Shown: positions 33,717 through 43,857 of the stretch, one piece after another
Position numbering within the stretch: position 1 is the first letter of the stretch
Layout: each line of letters begins with the position of its first letter
From: Humitalea rosea
GTDB lineage: Bacteria; Pseudomonadota; Alphaproteobacteria; Acetobacterales; Acetobacteraceae
Direction: 5' to 3'
Assembly (NCBI RefSeq): GCF_003253705.1
Contig: NZ_QKYU01000002.1
Coordinates: 182,475 to 246,474 of the forward strand
Length of the DNA stretch: 64,000 nt
Made by a program: the position numbers and the translations under genes
The notes under the pieces: generated by a model
Told to the model about the DNA's origin: nothing
What the model saw: the letters and a program-made list of their open reading frames with translations, nothing else
The model's database searches: none

Positions 33717-35990
33717 TCAGCGGCCGCGTTTCGCGCGCAGGCGCTGGCGGATCATCCGCTCCACCTCCAGGCACAGCCGGTCCGGGACGATGTCATAGGA
33801 TTCTGACTGCATTTGGGCGATCGGCAGCCGCGTGGCGGAGGAGGTCATGACCGGCACCAGCGTGTCGATGGACTGGGCGCGGTCCAGCATGACCGGCGGC
33901 ACGCCGTCGTCGAACAGGGCAATCTCGACCAGCACGCCGGCCAGGTCGGCGGAGTTGCTGTGGATCACCGTGGGGGTGTTGGTCACCCAGGCCAGGGTCG
34001 GCAGGTGGCCGTTGCCTTTCGGCATCACCGCGATGTCGGCGTGCCGGAACAGCCGCGCCTTCTCCAACAGCGTCATGCCGATGGATACGGCAACGGGGCC
34101 GGTGAAGTCGAAATCCGCCCGCGCCCGCAGCGCATCGACCAGCCCGGCCTCATGTGCGATGGCCGCCTCCTCCTGCGGGTTGCCATCGATGGTGCCGGTA
34201 TAGCCCTCGAAGATGACCGCCACCCGGGCCTGCCATTCCTCGGTGCAGAGCCGCTCGATGTGGGACAACAGCTCGCAGAAACCGGCTATCTGGCTGAGCC
34301 AGGCCCGCCGCTTGGTTCGCAGGCCGAGAATGATGACGATATCCGCCCCCTCGAGCGCGGAGAGCGCGGCGATGAGTCGGGGTGAAGCCGGGGCCTTCTC
34401 CGCCGCGTCCAGGATCGTCTGGCTCGCGCCGCGATAGGCGGCCTCATCGGTCGGCCAGATCAGGAGCAGGCCATCCCTGAGCACCCGCCGGGTCAGCTCG
34501 GCGTCGTTGCCGCCGTTGATCGGATCCTTGGCAAGTCCGAACAGGCCGAGCGCGTCGTAATAATCATAGGCGCCGCGGATATAGAGCGCGCCGGCGGGCA
34601 TCAGACTGCTGGAACGCAGCCGGTGCAGGCCCGACACCTCGTTCATGTAATTGTGGCCGATGTTACGATGTACGCCGGATAGGATGGCGATCCGCCGCGG
34701 CCCCGACCGGTAGGCCGCCACGGCGGGAGCCTCGCGCTTCAGATGCTCGGCGAAGCGGCGCAGCAGCGGGCGCGCCTGATCCATGCCGCGCTGGGGCGCC
34801 AGCCCCACGACCACCGCCTGGTCATCGGTCCAGAACAGGCCGCGCAGAAACTGGTGCCCGAAGTTGCTGATCCAGAAGACGTGCTCGCCCTCGAAGCGGT
34901 AGTGCGCAGATGCCTCAAACCAATGGCTCTCGGTGGCCAACACCGGGCGCAGCGACCAAGGGCAGATCGCGCGCAGGCCGCGATGGGCCGAAAATCCGCG
35001 TAGCCAGTTGACGGCGCGGCCGGCGGAGAGGCTCCTCATTCCCCAGTAGCCATAGAAGAAGGTCTCGTCGGAGAGGCGGGGCAGGGCCCAGGCCGTGGCT
35101 TCGCGCGCTGTCTGTGTGGCGGCGGCGGTCTCGACCCATTCGTGGTCCTCGGCGCAGGCGAGCAGGGCCAGGGGGTTGATCCCGCGGGCGTGCAATGCCT
35201 GCCGTGCCTCCGCACCGTTGCGGCCGAGGTAGTTGACGGTGAGCGGGGGCAAGCCCTCCGGCGGGGGGGGCGCGGCCGGGACGGCGCGCAGGGTCGCCAG
35301 GGCCATATCGGCGACCGCCGCCGCCAGCGCAGGGTCGGCGGCGCCGGGAAAGGTGAAGGGCAGGATGTCATGCAGCGGTGCCGCCTCCCATCGTGCTGCC
35401 TGCGCCGCGATGTCGTGCTCCTTCAGCAGCCGCCGGGTCCGGACCGCCCACAGCGCCTCGATGCGCTGGCGAATGATCGCGGCCTCGGCCAGGCGGCCGG
35501 ATTTGAAGTCCTGCCAGCCTAACGCAAAAAGCTGGTCCTCGGCCCCGGCGGCATAGGCCTCATCCGCCGTCAAGGCGATCTCGGCCTCCCGCCCCTGCGC
35601 AAGCAGGAGCCGCGTATGCGTCCCGCCCAGATGCGGCCGCAGCCCCGGCATGCGGTCGAGCAGCCGGAGGAAGGCGCGGCCGGCGCCCATGGTCAGATGG
35701 TCGTTCGCGATCTGCCGGATCAGCGGGCCATTCGTGGTTCCGCTCTCCACCAGCCAGGCGCGTGCGCGAAAGAGGTACTCGTCATAGCGGTGGCTGCGAT
35801 GAAGATAGGCGAGGATGGCCTCACGGCCCGCCTGCTTCTCCCACAGCCGCGGGATCGCCGCGGCGACCGCCACATCGCCAAAGCGATCGGCACAGGCGAC
35901 CAGGAAGGCATCAAACCCCAGGGCCTCCGTCGGACCAGAGAGGATCGTCTCCAGCGCCACCTTCATTTGCGATGGAATCGGTCCCGACAT
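33717..35990 (-). CDS. Large protein of unknown function, possible glycan-related
   Basis: A 757-residue protein that I do not recognise. No signal peptide or membrane span is apparent. The first 200 residues are helical and repeat-like (L-A-Q-G-R-E-A-E-I-A-L type helices), perhaps a TPR-like scaffold. The C-terminal part has alternating strand/helix character and a segment G-N-G-H-L-P-T-L-A-W-V-T-N-T-P-T-V-I-H (about 663-681) reminiscent of nucleotide-sugar-binding ends of glycosyltransferases. It faces the capsule-like genes. The ATG at 35990 is chosen over a GTG two codons upstream. Confidence 0.6.
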   Translation of the reverse strand: MSGPIPSQMKVALETILSGPTEALGFDAFLVACADRFGDVAVAAAIPRLWEKQAGREAILAYLHRSHRYDEYLFRARAWLVESGTTNGPLIRQIANDHLTMGAGRAFLRLLDRMPGLRPHLGGTHTRLLLAQGREAEIALTADEAYAAGAEDQLFALGWQDFKSGRLAEAAIIRQRIEALWAVRTRRLLKEHDIAAQAARWEAAPLHDILPFTFPGAADPALAAAVADMALATLRAVPAAPPPPEGLPPLTVNYLGRNGAEARQALHARGINPLALLACAEDHEWVETAAATQTAREATAWALPRLSDETFFYGYWGMRSLSAGRAVNWLRGFSAHRGLRAICPWSLRPVLATESHWFEASAHYRFEGEHVFWISNFGHQFLRGLFWTDDQAVVVGLAPQRGMDQARPLLRRFAEHLKREAPAVAAYRSGPRRIAILSGVHRNIGHNYMNEVSGLHRLRSSSLMPAGALYIRGAYDYYDALGLFGLAKDPINGGNDAELTRRVLRDGLLLIWPTDEAAYRGASQTILDAAEKAPASPRLIAALSALEGADIVIILGLRTKRRAWLSQIAGFCELLSHIERLCTEEWQARVAVIFEGYTGTIDGNPQEEAAIAHEAGLVDALRARADFDFTGPVAVSIGMTLLEKARLFRHADIAVMPKGNGHLPTLAWVTNTPTVIHSNSADLAGVLVEIALFDDGVPPVMLDRAQSIDTLVPVMTSSATRLPIAQMQSESYDIVPDRLCLEVERMIRQRLRAKRGR

Positions 35991-36101
35991 CCACACTCGC
36001 CCCCATCTGCGCGTGTGAGGCTTACCCTTTCCGCCCGCGATGGGTCCAGGGGGCGGCCACGGCGCCTGGGCCGGGCCCGCGGCCGTCCTGGCGTGCGCGT
36101 C

Positions 36102-36590
36102 CTATGCCAGCACACCGCCACCCCGGCGCGCGGCGCGCGCCACCAGATAGGCGAGGACGGCGAAGCCGAGCAGCGCGACCAGCTGCGCGACCGCGAAGGG
36201 CGGCTCCGACTGTGTCGGCGCGGCGGCGTGGAGGAAGGGCGTCTTGGCGAAGGCCTGGGCGACGCCGACGAAGACCAGCAGATACTCGCTGGCGACCAGT
36301 CCGAGCGCATCGACCAGGCGCCAGGGGCCGCCAAAGGCGAAGACGTACCGGGCGGCCAGGACCAGCACCAGCACCAGCAGCGCCAGCACCCCGACAACAT
36401 GCGAGGGCAACACCCCGTTGAAGGGGAAGAGGAAGCCCGTGGTGCTGGTCGCGATGGCGGTGATCAGGAAGAAGACGGTCCAGCCCGGCCGGGGATGCGC
36501 GGCGATGAGCCCCGCCACCACGACCGCGCCGGCCACCAGCGCCACCAGGCTGATGAGTGTGTGAACGGTGGTCAGTGTCTGGAGGTCCAT
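36102..36590 (-). CDS. Small integral membrane protein of unknown function
   Basis: A 162-residue protein with four to five hydrophobic segments and a short Arg-rich C-terminus (R-A-A-R-R-G-G-G). The N-terminal M-D-L-Q-T-L-T-T-V-H-T-L-I-S-L begins directly in a membrane helix. It resembles unassigned four-helix membrane proteins of alphaproteobacteria. It lies 111 bp upstream of the 757-residue gene on the same strand and is divergent from glgE across 584 bp. The ATG at 36590 has GAGCC before it; the longer frame upstream has no hydrophobic or conserved content. Confidence 0.65.
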   Translation of the reverse strand: MDLQTLTTVHTLISLVALVAGAVVVAGLIAAHPRPGWTVFFLITAIATSTTGFLFPFNGVLPSHVVGVLALLVLVLVLAARYVFAFGGPWRLVDALGLVASEYLLVFVGVAQAFAKTPFLHAAAPTQSEPPFAVAQLVALLGFAVLAYLVARAARRGGGVLA

Positions 36591-36937
36591 GGCTCGGCTC
36601 CCGCCTGTAGATGGCCTAGGCTGGGCCGGCCCGGTCCTCGGCAGATTGCGGAATGCTGGCCGGATTTGGCTGTTTCTGCGGCAAAGCCGGGCCTCTTCAT
36701 CCCGGCCAGGGCGCCGCCCACCCCTGGACATCCGCCCGAGCCATACCGAAGTCCCTGGCAAGCAGGGGAGATGGCGGCGATCGAGGTCGCGGCGCCGGGT
36801 GCCTCCGCCCACGCCCCGGCACACGGATTTGTGAACGAAGGTGCCCCCCTGTGGACCCCCCGTTCACTGCGTTCTGGGAGGAGGTGGGGGTCGTATCGTG
36901 GCTGCGGGGGATCGTCCCGACTCGTTGGGTCGCGTGA
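36591..36937. other. GC-rich intergenic stretch with an inverted repeat
   Basis: No gene is supported. The only clear structure is a perfect inverted repeat GTGAACG (36831-36837) and CGTTCAC (36861-36867) with a 23-base spacer. A third copy of GTGAACG occurs at 36561-36567 within the start of the membrane-protein gene. These may be regulator half-sites. Confidence 0.35.
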
Positions 36938-36943
36938 TCATTT

Positions 36944-36972
36944 TTGACCATTCATCAGAAAATCGCTAGAGT
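36944..36972 (+). promoter_or_regulatory. Candidate sigma-70-type promoter for the glgE operon
   Basis: TTGACC (36944-36949) and TAGAGT (36967-36972) are separated by exactly 17 bp at the edge of a strongly AT-rich tract. Transcription from here would give a leader of about 195 bases before the glgE start at 37175. Confidence 0.5.
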
Positions 36973-36985
36973 CTCGATGAACTGA

Positions 36986-37174
36986 ATGATCCATCTTGCT
37001 CGGTACGGCAGATACATGCTGGATAAAATCGGGAAATCCCCTGGATATTCCTTGGAATTGATGAGATTTAATGGAGTTATGGCTATGGATATTGCGATAT
37101 ATCACACGCCTCGCGGTTTCTCATCTTTTCAGGTGACGCGGATTACGGCAGTGCTTGCCCGGGGGAGTGAATAA
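36986..37174 (+). CDS. Possible 62-residue leader ORF in an AT-rich tract before glgE
   Basis: An open frame of 62 codons starts at an ATG without an obvious ribosome site and ends in TAA immediately before the TTG of glgE (zero spacing). Its last codons contain the glgE ribosome site. The encoded peptide is basic and mixed (M-I-H-L-A-R-Y-G-R-Y) with no domain I know. Base composition (about 42 % GC) differs sharply from all real genes here, which argues against an ordinary gene. It may be a regulatory leader peptide or only an untranslated leader. Confidence 0.25.
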   Translation: MIHLARYGRYMLDKIGKSPGYSLELMRFNGVMAMDIAIYHTPRGFSSFQVTRITAVLARGSE

Positions 37175-40100
37175 TTGTCGGGCGCTCGGAAGGCGCGGCC
37201 GACCGGCCCGCAGAAAACCGCCCTCGTTGCGCCCGCCGTCGCGGCCTCGCGGCCGGCTGGGATCGCCATCTACTACGCCTCGCCCCTGCTGCTCGGCAGC
37301 GGGGAAGCGGCCGCCGCGCATCTGAAGCGCATTGCGGGGCTTGGCTTCGATACGCTGCTGATCGCCCCCCCCTTCCGGCCCGGCATGAGCGGCAATCTCT
37401 TCGACGTCGCGGATTACGCGCAGGCGCATCCCTTGCTTGGTGAGGGTGGGGCCGAGGCTTATCTGACCGCGCTTTCCCGCCTCGCCGCGGCGCAGGGCAT
37501 GGCGCTGTTCGTCGATCTCGTGACCGATCACGTCGCGGCGGATTCGCCGATGCTGCATGCTTGGCCCGAGCTGTTCCGCCACTCCCCCGCCGAAGACGGC
37601 ATGCCCCCCGATCCGCGGCGGGCCATGCCGCGCGGCGATGCCGTCGCTGCCGGATTCGAGACCCAGGGCGCGCGCGAGCAGGCGGTGGCCTTGTTCGGCG
37701 GCCTGCTCGCGCGTTGGGCGGCGGCCGGTGTCTCGGGCATCCGCGCCTTGGCGCCGCAGCATGTCCCGGTCCCGGTCTGGCAGGGTGTGATCGCAGCGGC
37801 CCGCGCCGCCTGCCCGACCTTCACCGCCATTGCCTGGACGCCCGGGCTCGCCCCCGCCGAGGTCGATGCGCTGGCCGGCGCAGGGTTCGACCGCAGCGTT
37901 GCCAGCACCCCCTGGTGGGATGGCCGCGCCCCCTGGCTTGGGCGGGAATACGAGGATCGCAGGGTGACGCTGCCGGCGATGGGGCTGGTCGAGGACCCAT
38001 CCGGCCCGCGCCTCGGCGCCGGGCTGCATGCGCCCGACATCGCCACGCGCGGCCGGGTGTTGCGGCGGGCTTTGGCCCTGGCGGCGACCACCGGGGCGGG
38101 GTTGATGATGCCGATGGGGGCCGAGCATGGTGCCCGCCGGCCGATGGATTTCACCGCCGACCGCCCCGCCGACTGGCACTGGCCGGATGATCCGGGTGCC
38201 GTGCAACTGGAGCAGCCGGTCGCCGCCATCACCGCCCTGTTGCGCGGCTGCGAGGCGCTGACCGCGCCCGGGCAGATGCTGCCGCTCTCCGGGCCCGGCG
38301 CGCCGGTGCTGGCCTTCGCCCGCGCCCTCGGCGGCGATCTGCGGGTGGCGGAGGCGGCGGCGCTGGTCGTCGCCAATGCCTCGGCCGATGCCGCGGCGAC
38401 GTTCCTGCCCGATCGGATGCTGGGCGCCTTCGATGGCCGCTTCCCCGAGCTGCGTCAGATCTTTCCCGTGGGCAGCGAGGATCTGCTGGTGCCCGGCCGC
38501 CCCTTGGCGCTCGCCGCGGGTGAGGTGCGGGTTTACTCCGGCCGCGCCGCCGCGACCCCACAGTTGGAGGCCGCGCCGCTGACCGAGGCCCTGGCCCGCG
38601 CCCAGCCGCGCATCGCCATCGAGCGCGTGGCGCCGGCGGTGGATGACGGCCGCTTCGCCGTGAAGCGCCTGGCGGGCGAGGCCGTGGAGGTCTCCGCCGA
38701 CCTCTTTGCCGATGGCCACGAGAAACTTGCCGCGGTCGTCGCCTGGCAGGTGCCGGGCAAGGCCATCTGGTACGAAGCGCCGATGACGCGCGGGGAGAAC
38801 GACCGCTGGTCGGGCCATCTGCCGCTTCAGATGCGCGGCGTGCATCGCTTCGTCATCGAGGCCTGGCGCGACCTGTTCGCCACCTGGCGGGATGAGGTCG
38901 AGAAGAAGCATGCCGCCGGCATCCCGGTGACGCTGGAACTGCGTGAGGGCGTGGCTCTGGTCGAGCATGCGGCAAGCCGTGCCGAGGCCGCCGATGCCGA
39001 GCGTTTCTCCACCATGCTGCGACGGTTGCAGGCGGGCGGCGACGGCGACCGGCTGCATGATCTGCTGTCGGAGGAAGCGCTGTTGCTGATGGCGCGCTGC
39101 GCCGAGCGCACCCAGGCGGTGCGGACGGAGCAACTCTATCCGGTGATGGCGGATCGGCGCGCCGCCGCTTTCGCGAGCTGGTACGAGATGTTCCCCCGCT
39201 CGGCCTCCGACGACGCGAGCCGGCACGGCACCTTCGACGATGTGGTGCGGCATTTGCCGCGGGTGCGTGGGATGGGCTTCGACGTGCTGTATTTCACGCC
39301 GATCCACCCGATCGGCCTGAGCAACCGCAAGGGCCGCAACAACACGCTGACGCCGGGGCCGAATGATCCGGGCAGCCCCTATGCCATCGGCACGCCGGAG
39401 GGCGGGCATGATGCCCTGCATCCGGAGCTTGGCGGGGTCGATGCCTTCCGCCGGCTGATCGAGGCGGCGCGTTTGCAGGGGCTTGAGATCGCATTGGATT
39501 TCGCGATCCAGTGCAGCCCAGACCATCCCTGGCTCGCCGATCACCCCGGCTGGTTCGCCTGGCGGCCGGATGGCAGCCTGCGCTATGCCGAGAACCCGCC
39601 GAAGAAATACGAGGACATCGTCAACGTCGAGTTCTACGCGCCCGATGCGGTGCCGGGGCTGTGGCTGGCGCTGCGCGACGTGATCCTGCATTGGGCGGGG
39701 GAGGGGGTTCGCACCTTCCGCGTGGACAACCCCCACACCAAGCCGCTGCCCTTCTGGGAATGGATGATCGCCGAGGTGCAGATGCAGTACCCGGACGCGA
39801 TCTTCCTCTCGGAAGCCTTCACCCGGCCGAAGATGATGAAGCGCCTGGCCAAGCTCGGCTTCACGCAGAGCTACACCTACTTCACCTGGCGCAACAACAA
39901 GGCGGAGCTGACTGAATACCTCACCGAGCTGACGCAGACCGAGGCGGCGGATTTCTACCGCCCGCATTTCTTCGTCAACACGCCCGATATCAATCCGGTG
40001 TTCCTGCAACGCTCCGGCCGCGCGGGGCATCTGATCCGCGCGGCACTGGCGGCGACGCTGTCGGGGCTTTGGGGGGTGTATTCCGGCTTTGAGCTGTGCG

Positions 40101-40549
40101 AGGCGACGCCGATGCCGGGCAAGGAGGATTACCTGGACTCGGAGAAATACGAGATCCGCGCCTGGGACTGGAACCGGCCTGGCAACATCATCGCCGAGGT
40201 GACGACCCTGAACCGCGTGCGGCGGGAAAACCCCGCGCTGCAAACGCATCTCGGCCTTGGCTTCCTCAATTGCTGGAACGACAACATCCTGGCCTATCGC
40301 AAGATGACGCCCGACCGCAGCAACCTCATCGTCGCGGCCGTCAGCATGGATCCCTTCAACGCCCAGGAAGCAAGCTTCGAGGTTCCGCTCTGGGAACTCG
40401 GGCTGCCGGACGACGCTGAGGTCCTGGTCGAGGATCTGATGGATGGCCGATCCTGGCGCTGGCGGGGCAAGGTCCAGCATCTTCGACTTGATCCGGGCTA
40501 TCGCCCCTTCGCGCTCTGGCGCATCACCCCGCCGGGGAGTCACGCATGA
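37175..40549 (+). CDS. glgE: Maltose-1-phosphate maltosyltransferase GlgE with extra N-terminal amylase-like domain
   Basis: GlgE adds maltose from alpha-maltose-1-phosphate to the end of an alpha-1,4-glucan. The 1124-residue protein is far longer than the usual 650-700. The GlgE core runs from about residue 475 to the end, with nucleophile D851 (in R-V-D-N-P-H-T-K-P-L-P-F-W) and acid E880 (S-E-A-F-T-R-P). Residues about 28-460 form an additional GH13-like barrel in which the nucleophile position is L192 (G188-I-R-A-L-A-P-Q-H196), so it is probably inactive. The TTG start has GGGGGAG 7 bases upstream. It is the first gene of a seven-gene operon, and treS starts in its stop (ATGA). Confidence 0.92.
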   Translation: MSGARKARPTGPQKTALVAPAVAASRPAGIAIYYASPLLLGSGEAAAAHLKRIAGLGFDTLLIAPPFRPGMSGNLFDVADYAQAHPLLGEGGAEAYLTALSRLAAAQGMALFVDLVTDHVAADSPMLHAWPELFRHSPAEDGMPPDPRRAMPRGDAVAAGFETQGAREQAVALFGGLLARWAAAGVSGIRALAPQHVPVPVWQGVIAAARAACPTFTAIAWTPGLAPAEVDALAGAGFDRSVASTPWWDGRAPWLGREYEDRRVTLPAMGLVEDPSGPRLGAGLHAPDIATRGRVLRRALALAATTGAGLMMPMGAEHGARRPMDFTADRPADWHWPDDPGAVQLEQPVAAITALLRGCEALTAPGQMLPLSGPGAPVLAFARALGGDLRVAEAAALVVANASADAAATFLPDRMLGAFDGRFPELRQIFPVGSEDLLVPGRPLALAAGEVRVYSGRAAATPQLEAAPLTEALARAQPRIAIERVAPAVDDGRFAVKRLAGEAVEVSADLFADGHEKLAAVVAWQVPGKAIWYEAPMTRGENDRWSGHLPLQMRGVHRFVIEAWRDLFATWRDEVEKKHAAGIPVTLELREGVALVEHAASRAEAADAERFSTMLRRLQAGGDGDRLHDLLSEEALLLMARCAERTQAVRTEQLYPVMADRRAAAFASWYEMFPRSASDDASRHGTFDDVVRHLPRVRGMGFDVLYFTPIHPIGLSNRKGRNNTLTPGPNDPGSPYAIGTPEGGHDALHPELGGVDAFRRLIEAARLQGLEIALDFAIQCSPDHPWLADHPGWFAWRPDGSLRYAENPPKKYEDIVNVEFYAPDAVPGLWLALRDVILHWAGEGVRTFRVDNPHTKPLPFWEWMIAEVQMQYPDAIFLSEAFTRPKMMKRLAKLGFTQSYTYFTWRNNKAELTEYLTELTQTEAADFYRPHFFVNTPDINPVFLQRSGRAGHLIRAALAATLSGLWGVYSGFELCEATPMPGKEDYLDSEKYEIRAWDWNRPGNIIAEVTTLNRVRRENPALQTHLGLGFLNCWNDNILAYRKMTPDRSNLIVAAVSMDPFNAQEASFEVPLWELGLPDDAEVLVEDLMDGRSWRWRGKVQHLRLDPGYRPFALWRITPPGSHA

Positions 40550-43500
40550 CCGAAACCGATCCGCACTGGTACCGTGACGCCGTCATCTACCAGGTGCATG
40601 TGAAGTCCTTCTTCGATTCGAACGATGACGGCACCGGCGATATCGAAGGGCTGATCCGCAAGCTCGACTACATCGCCGGCCTCGGCGTGACGGTCGTCTG
40701 GATGCTGCCCTTCTATCCATCCCCGCGGCGCGACGATGGCTATGACATCGCCGATTATCGCGGCATCCACCCCGATTACGGGACCATGCGCGACTTCAAG
40801 CGCTTCGTGGCCGAGGCGCATAAGCGCGGCCTGCGCGTGGTCACCGAGCTGGTCATCAACCACACCTCCGACCAGCACGAGTGGTTCCAGCGCGCCCGCC
40901 TCGCCAAGCCGGGGTCCTGGCAGCGGGACTTCTACGTCTGGCGAGACGACGACAAGGGTTTTGGCGAGACCCGCGTGATCTTCTGCGATACCGAAAAATC
41001 CAACTGGGCCTGGGACGATGTTGCCAAGGCTTATTACTGGCACCGCTTCTACAGCCACCAGCCGGATCTGAACTTCGACAACCCGCGGGTGCTGCGGGCG
41101 ATCCTCGATGTGCTGCACTACTGGCTGAAGATGGGTGTGGACGGGCTGCGGCTCGACGCCGTGCCCTATCTCGTCGAGCGGGAGGGCACCAACAACGAGA
41201 ATCTTCCCCAAACCCATGACATCATCAAGAAGATCCGCGCCGAGCTGGACGCCCACTACCCCGACCGCATGCTGCTGGCCGAAGCCAACCAGTGGCCGGA
41301 GGATGTGAAGGAGTATTTCGGCGACGGCGACGAATGCCACATGGCCTTCCACTTTCCGCTGATGCCACGCATGTACATGGCGATCGCACAGGAAGATCGT
41401 TACCCGATCACAGATATCCTGCGCCAGACGCCACCGATCCCGGACGGCTGCCAATGGGCGATCTTCCTCCGCAACCACGATGAGCTGACGCTCGAGATGG
41501 TGACGGATTCGGAACGCGACTATCTCTGGAGCACCTATGCCGCCGACCGGCGTGCGCGCATCAACCTCGGCATCCGCCGGCGCCTTGCACCGTTGCTGGA
41601 ACACGATCGCCGCCGCGTCGAGCTGATGAACAGCCTGCTGCTGTCGATGCCCGGCACACCCGTCATCTACTACGGGGATGAGATCGGCATGGGCGACAAC
41701 ATTTTCCTCGGCGACCGCGACGGCGTGCGGACGCCGATGCAGTGGTCGAACGACCGCAACGGCGGGTTCAGCCGCGCCGATTTCGCGCGCCTCGTGCTTC
41801 CGCCGGTGATGGACCCGATCTATGGCTTCGAGACGGTGAACGTCGAGGCGCAGCTGCTCGACCGATACAGCCTGCTCAACTGGACGCGGCGCATGGTCGC
41901 GGTGCGGCAGAGCCATGCCGCGACCTTCGGGCGTGGCGAATACCGCTTCCTGTATCCCGGCAACCGCAAGATCCTCGCCTATATCCGCGAACGTGAGGGC
42001 GAGGCGATCCTCTGCGTCGCCAACCTCTCGCGCTCGCCGCAGGCGGTGGAACTCGACCTCTCCGCCTGGCACGGCCGCATCCCGATCGAGTTGATGGGGC
42101 GCACGCCCTTTCCGCCGATCGGCGACCTGACCTATCTGCTGACCCTGCCGCCCTTCGGCTTCTTCTGGTTCGTGCTGGCCGAGGAGGCAGCGCTGCCGGG
42201 CTGGCACGCGCAGGCGCCGCAGCCGATGCCCGAGCTCGTGACCTTCGTGATGCGGGACGGGCTGAAGACGGCCTTTGGCGACCTGGACCGCAAGGTCTTC
42301 GAGACCCAGGTGCTGCCGGCCTATCTGCCGCTGCGCCGCTGGTATCACGGCAAGGGCACGCGGCTGTCGGAGGCGCGCCTCGTCGCCGCCGCCGTGCTGA
42401 ACACCAGCGAAGGCGAGATGGTGCTGGGCGAGATCGAGACGGTAAGCGGCAGCGACGACCGCTATTTCCTGCCCTTCGGTGTGGCCTTCGAGGATCAGGA
42501 TCAGCGCTTCTCGGCCTTGACGACACAGCTGGCCCTTGCCCGCGCCCGTCGCGGTCGGCGGGTCGGGCTGGTCACCGATGCCTTTGCCCGCGATCCCTTC
42601 ATCCGCGCCATGGTGTCCTCGCTCGCGAGCGGTGCGGTCTTGCCCTGCGCGGAAGGCGGCGGCGAAATCCGCTTCCGCCCCGCCGCCCGCATGGCCGACT
42701 TCGTGCCGGATGCTGACGCGCCGATCGTGCGCTTCGTGGGTGAGCAGTCCAACAGCACCGTCATGGTCGGCGATCTGATGTTCAAGCTCGTGCGCCGCAC
42801 CTTCCTCGGCATCCACCCCGAGGCCGAGATGGGACGCTATTTGACCGCGCCCGGCGGCTTCGAGGGCACGCCCGCCTATCTTGGCGACGTCGTGCATGTG
42901 GGCGCGGATGGTCAGGAGCGGCTGCTTGCCGTGGCCCAGAGCTTCGTGCGGAACCAGGGCGATGCCTGGGCCTGGACGCTTGGCCAACTCAAGCGGCTGC
43001 TCGATGATGCGCTGGTACATGACCATTCCGGTGATGAGGCCGGAACCGCCCCAGACGCCCAACATCCGTTGGAAACACTGGCACCTTTCCTCGCGACCCT
43101 CGGCCGGCGTCTCGCCGAGATGCATCTGGCGCTGGCCCGGGAGAGCGACGATCCTGCCTTCGCGCCCGAGCCGCTGGAGGTGAAGGACGTCGAGGCCTGG
43201 ACCGCCAATGCGGCGGAGGAGGCCGCGGAGGCGCTGGACTTGCTGGCCGGGCGCCTCGGCGACCTGCCGGCCGAGGCGGCAGCGCCCGCGGCCCTGTTGC
43301 TGGACTCACGGGAGCCGCTGCTCGCCGCGATCCGCGCCGCCGGGCGCCCCATGGCAGGCGGGTTGAAGACGCGCATCCATGGCGATCTGCACCTGGGGCA
43401 GGTGCTCGTCGCGGCGGGTGATGCGGTGATCGTCGACTTCGAGGGCGAGCCGTTGCGCCCGCTCGACGAGCGCCGCGCCAAGAGCGCACCGGCACGCGAT

Positions 43501-43857
43501 GTCGCCGGCATGCTCCGCAGCCTCGACTACGCGGCGGATGCGGCGATGCGCGATCTCACCCCGCATCCACCGGGCCCGCCCGACCCGCGCCCTGCGCTGG
43601 TGGCGAGGTGGCGCGGCGCGGCGCGCGAGGTCTTCCTTGCCGCCTACGAGGAAACGATCGGCGAGGCGCCGATCTGGCCGAAGGATGCGCGGGACCGGCA
43701 GGCGCTGGTCGATCTCTTCGTCGCCGGCAAGGCGGCGTATGAGTTGACCTACGAACTTACCAACCGTCCCGCCTGGGTCGGCATACCCATCGCGGCGCTG
43801 CTCGCCCTCGCCGGGGTGAGCCTGCCGGAGGCAGCGAAGGAGGCGGAGGATGCTTGA
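40546..43857 (+). CDS. treS: Trehalose synthase-maltokinase fusion (TreS-Mak)
   Basis: A 1103-residue bifunctional protein. Residues 1 to about 545 are trehalose synthase, a GH13 isomerase converting trehalose to maltose, with D204 (G-L-R-L-D-A-V), E246 (A-E-A-N-Q-W-P) and D312 (N-H-D-E-L-T). Residues about 590-1090 are maltokinase, which phosphorylates maltose with ATP, with H-G-D947-L-H-L-G-Q and I-V-D964-F-E-G-E-P. The product, maltose-1-phosphate, is the substrate of GlgE encoded just upstream. Such fusions are common in proteobacteria. Its end overlaps glgB by 8 bp. Confidence 0.95.
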   Translation: MTETDPHWYRDAVIYQVHVKSFFDSNDDGTGDIEGLIRKLDYIAGLGVTVVWMLPFYPSPRRDDGYDIADYRGIHPDYGTMRDFKRFVAEAHKRGLRVVTELVINHTSDQHEWFQRARLAKPGSWQRDFYVWRDDDKGFGETRVIFCDTEKSNWAWDDVAKAYYWHRFYSHQPDLNFDNPRVLRAILDVLHYWLKMGVDGLRLDAVPYLVEREGTNNENLPQTHDIIKKIRAELDAHYPDRMLLAEANQWPEDVKEYFGDGDECHMAFHFPLMPRMYMAIAQEDRYPITDILRQTPPIPDGCQWAIFLRNHDELTLEMVTDSERDYLWSTYAADRRARINLGIRRRLAPLLEHDRRRVELMNSLLLSMPGTPVIYYGDEIGMGDNIFLGDRDGVRTPMQWSNDRNGGFSRADFARLVLPPVMDPIYGFETVNVEAQLLDRYSLLNWTRRMVAVRQSHAATFGRGEYRFLYPGNRKILAYIREREGEAILCVANLSRSPQAVELDLSAWHGRIPIELMGRTPFPPIGDLTYLLTLPPFGFFWFVLAEEAALPGWHAQAPQPMPELVTFVMRDGLKTAFGDLDRKVFETQVLPAYLPLRRWYHGKGTRLSEARLVAAAVLNTSEGEMVLGEIETVSGSDDRYFLPFGVAFEDQDQRFSALTTQLALARARRGRRVGLVTDAFARDPFIRAMVSSLASGAVLPCAEGGGEIRFRPAARMADFVPDADAPIVRFVGEQSNSTVMVGDLMFKLVRRTFLGIHPEAEMGRYLTAPGGFEGTPAYLGDVVHVGADGQERLLAVAQSFVRNQGDAWAWTLGQLKRLLDDALVHDHSGDEAGTAPDAQHPLETLAPFLATLGRRLAEMHLALARESDDPAFAPEPLEVKDVEAWTANAAEEAAEALDLLAGRLGDLPAEAAAPAALLLDSREPLLAAIRAAGRPMAGGLKTRIHGDLHLGQVLVAAGDAVIVDFEGEPLRPLDERRAKSAPARDVAGMLRSLDYAADAAMRDLTPHPPGPPDPRPALVARWRGAAREVFLAAYEETIGEAPIWPKDARDRQALVDLFVAGKAAYELTYELTNRPAWVGIPIAALLALAGVSLPEAAKEAEDA

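Noticed and set aside
37121..43125. Two very long minus-strand open frames (1140 and 861 codons) opposite glgE and treS
   Set aside because: Composition is His/Arg/Gln-rich with no motifs, and they lie exactly antisense to genes with complete catalytic motifs.
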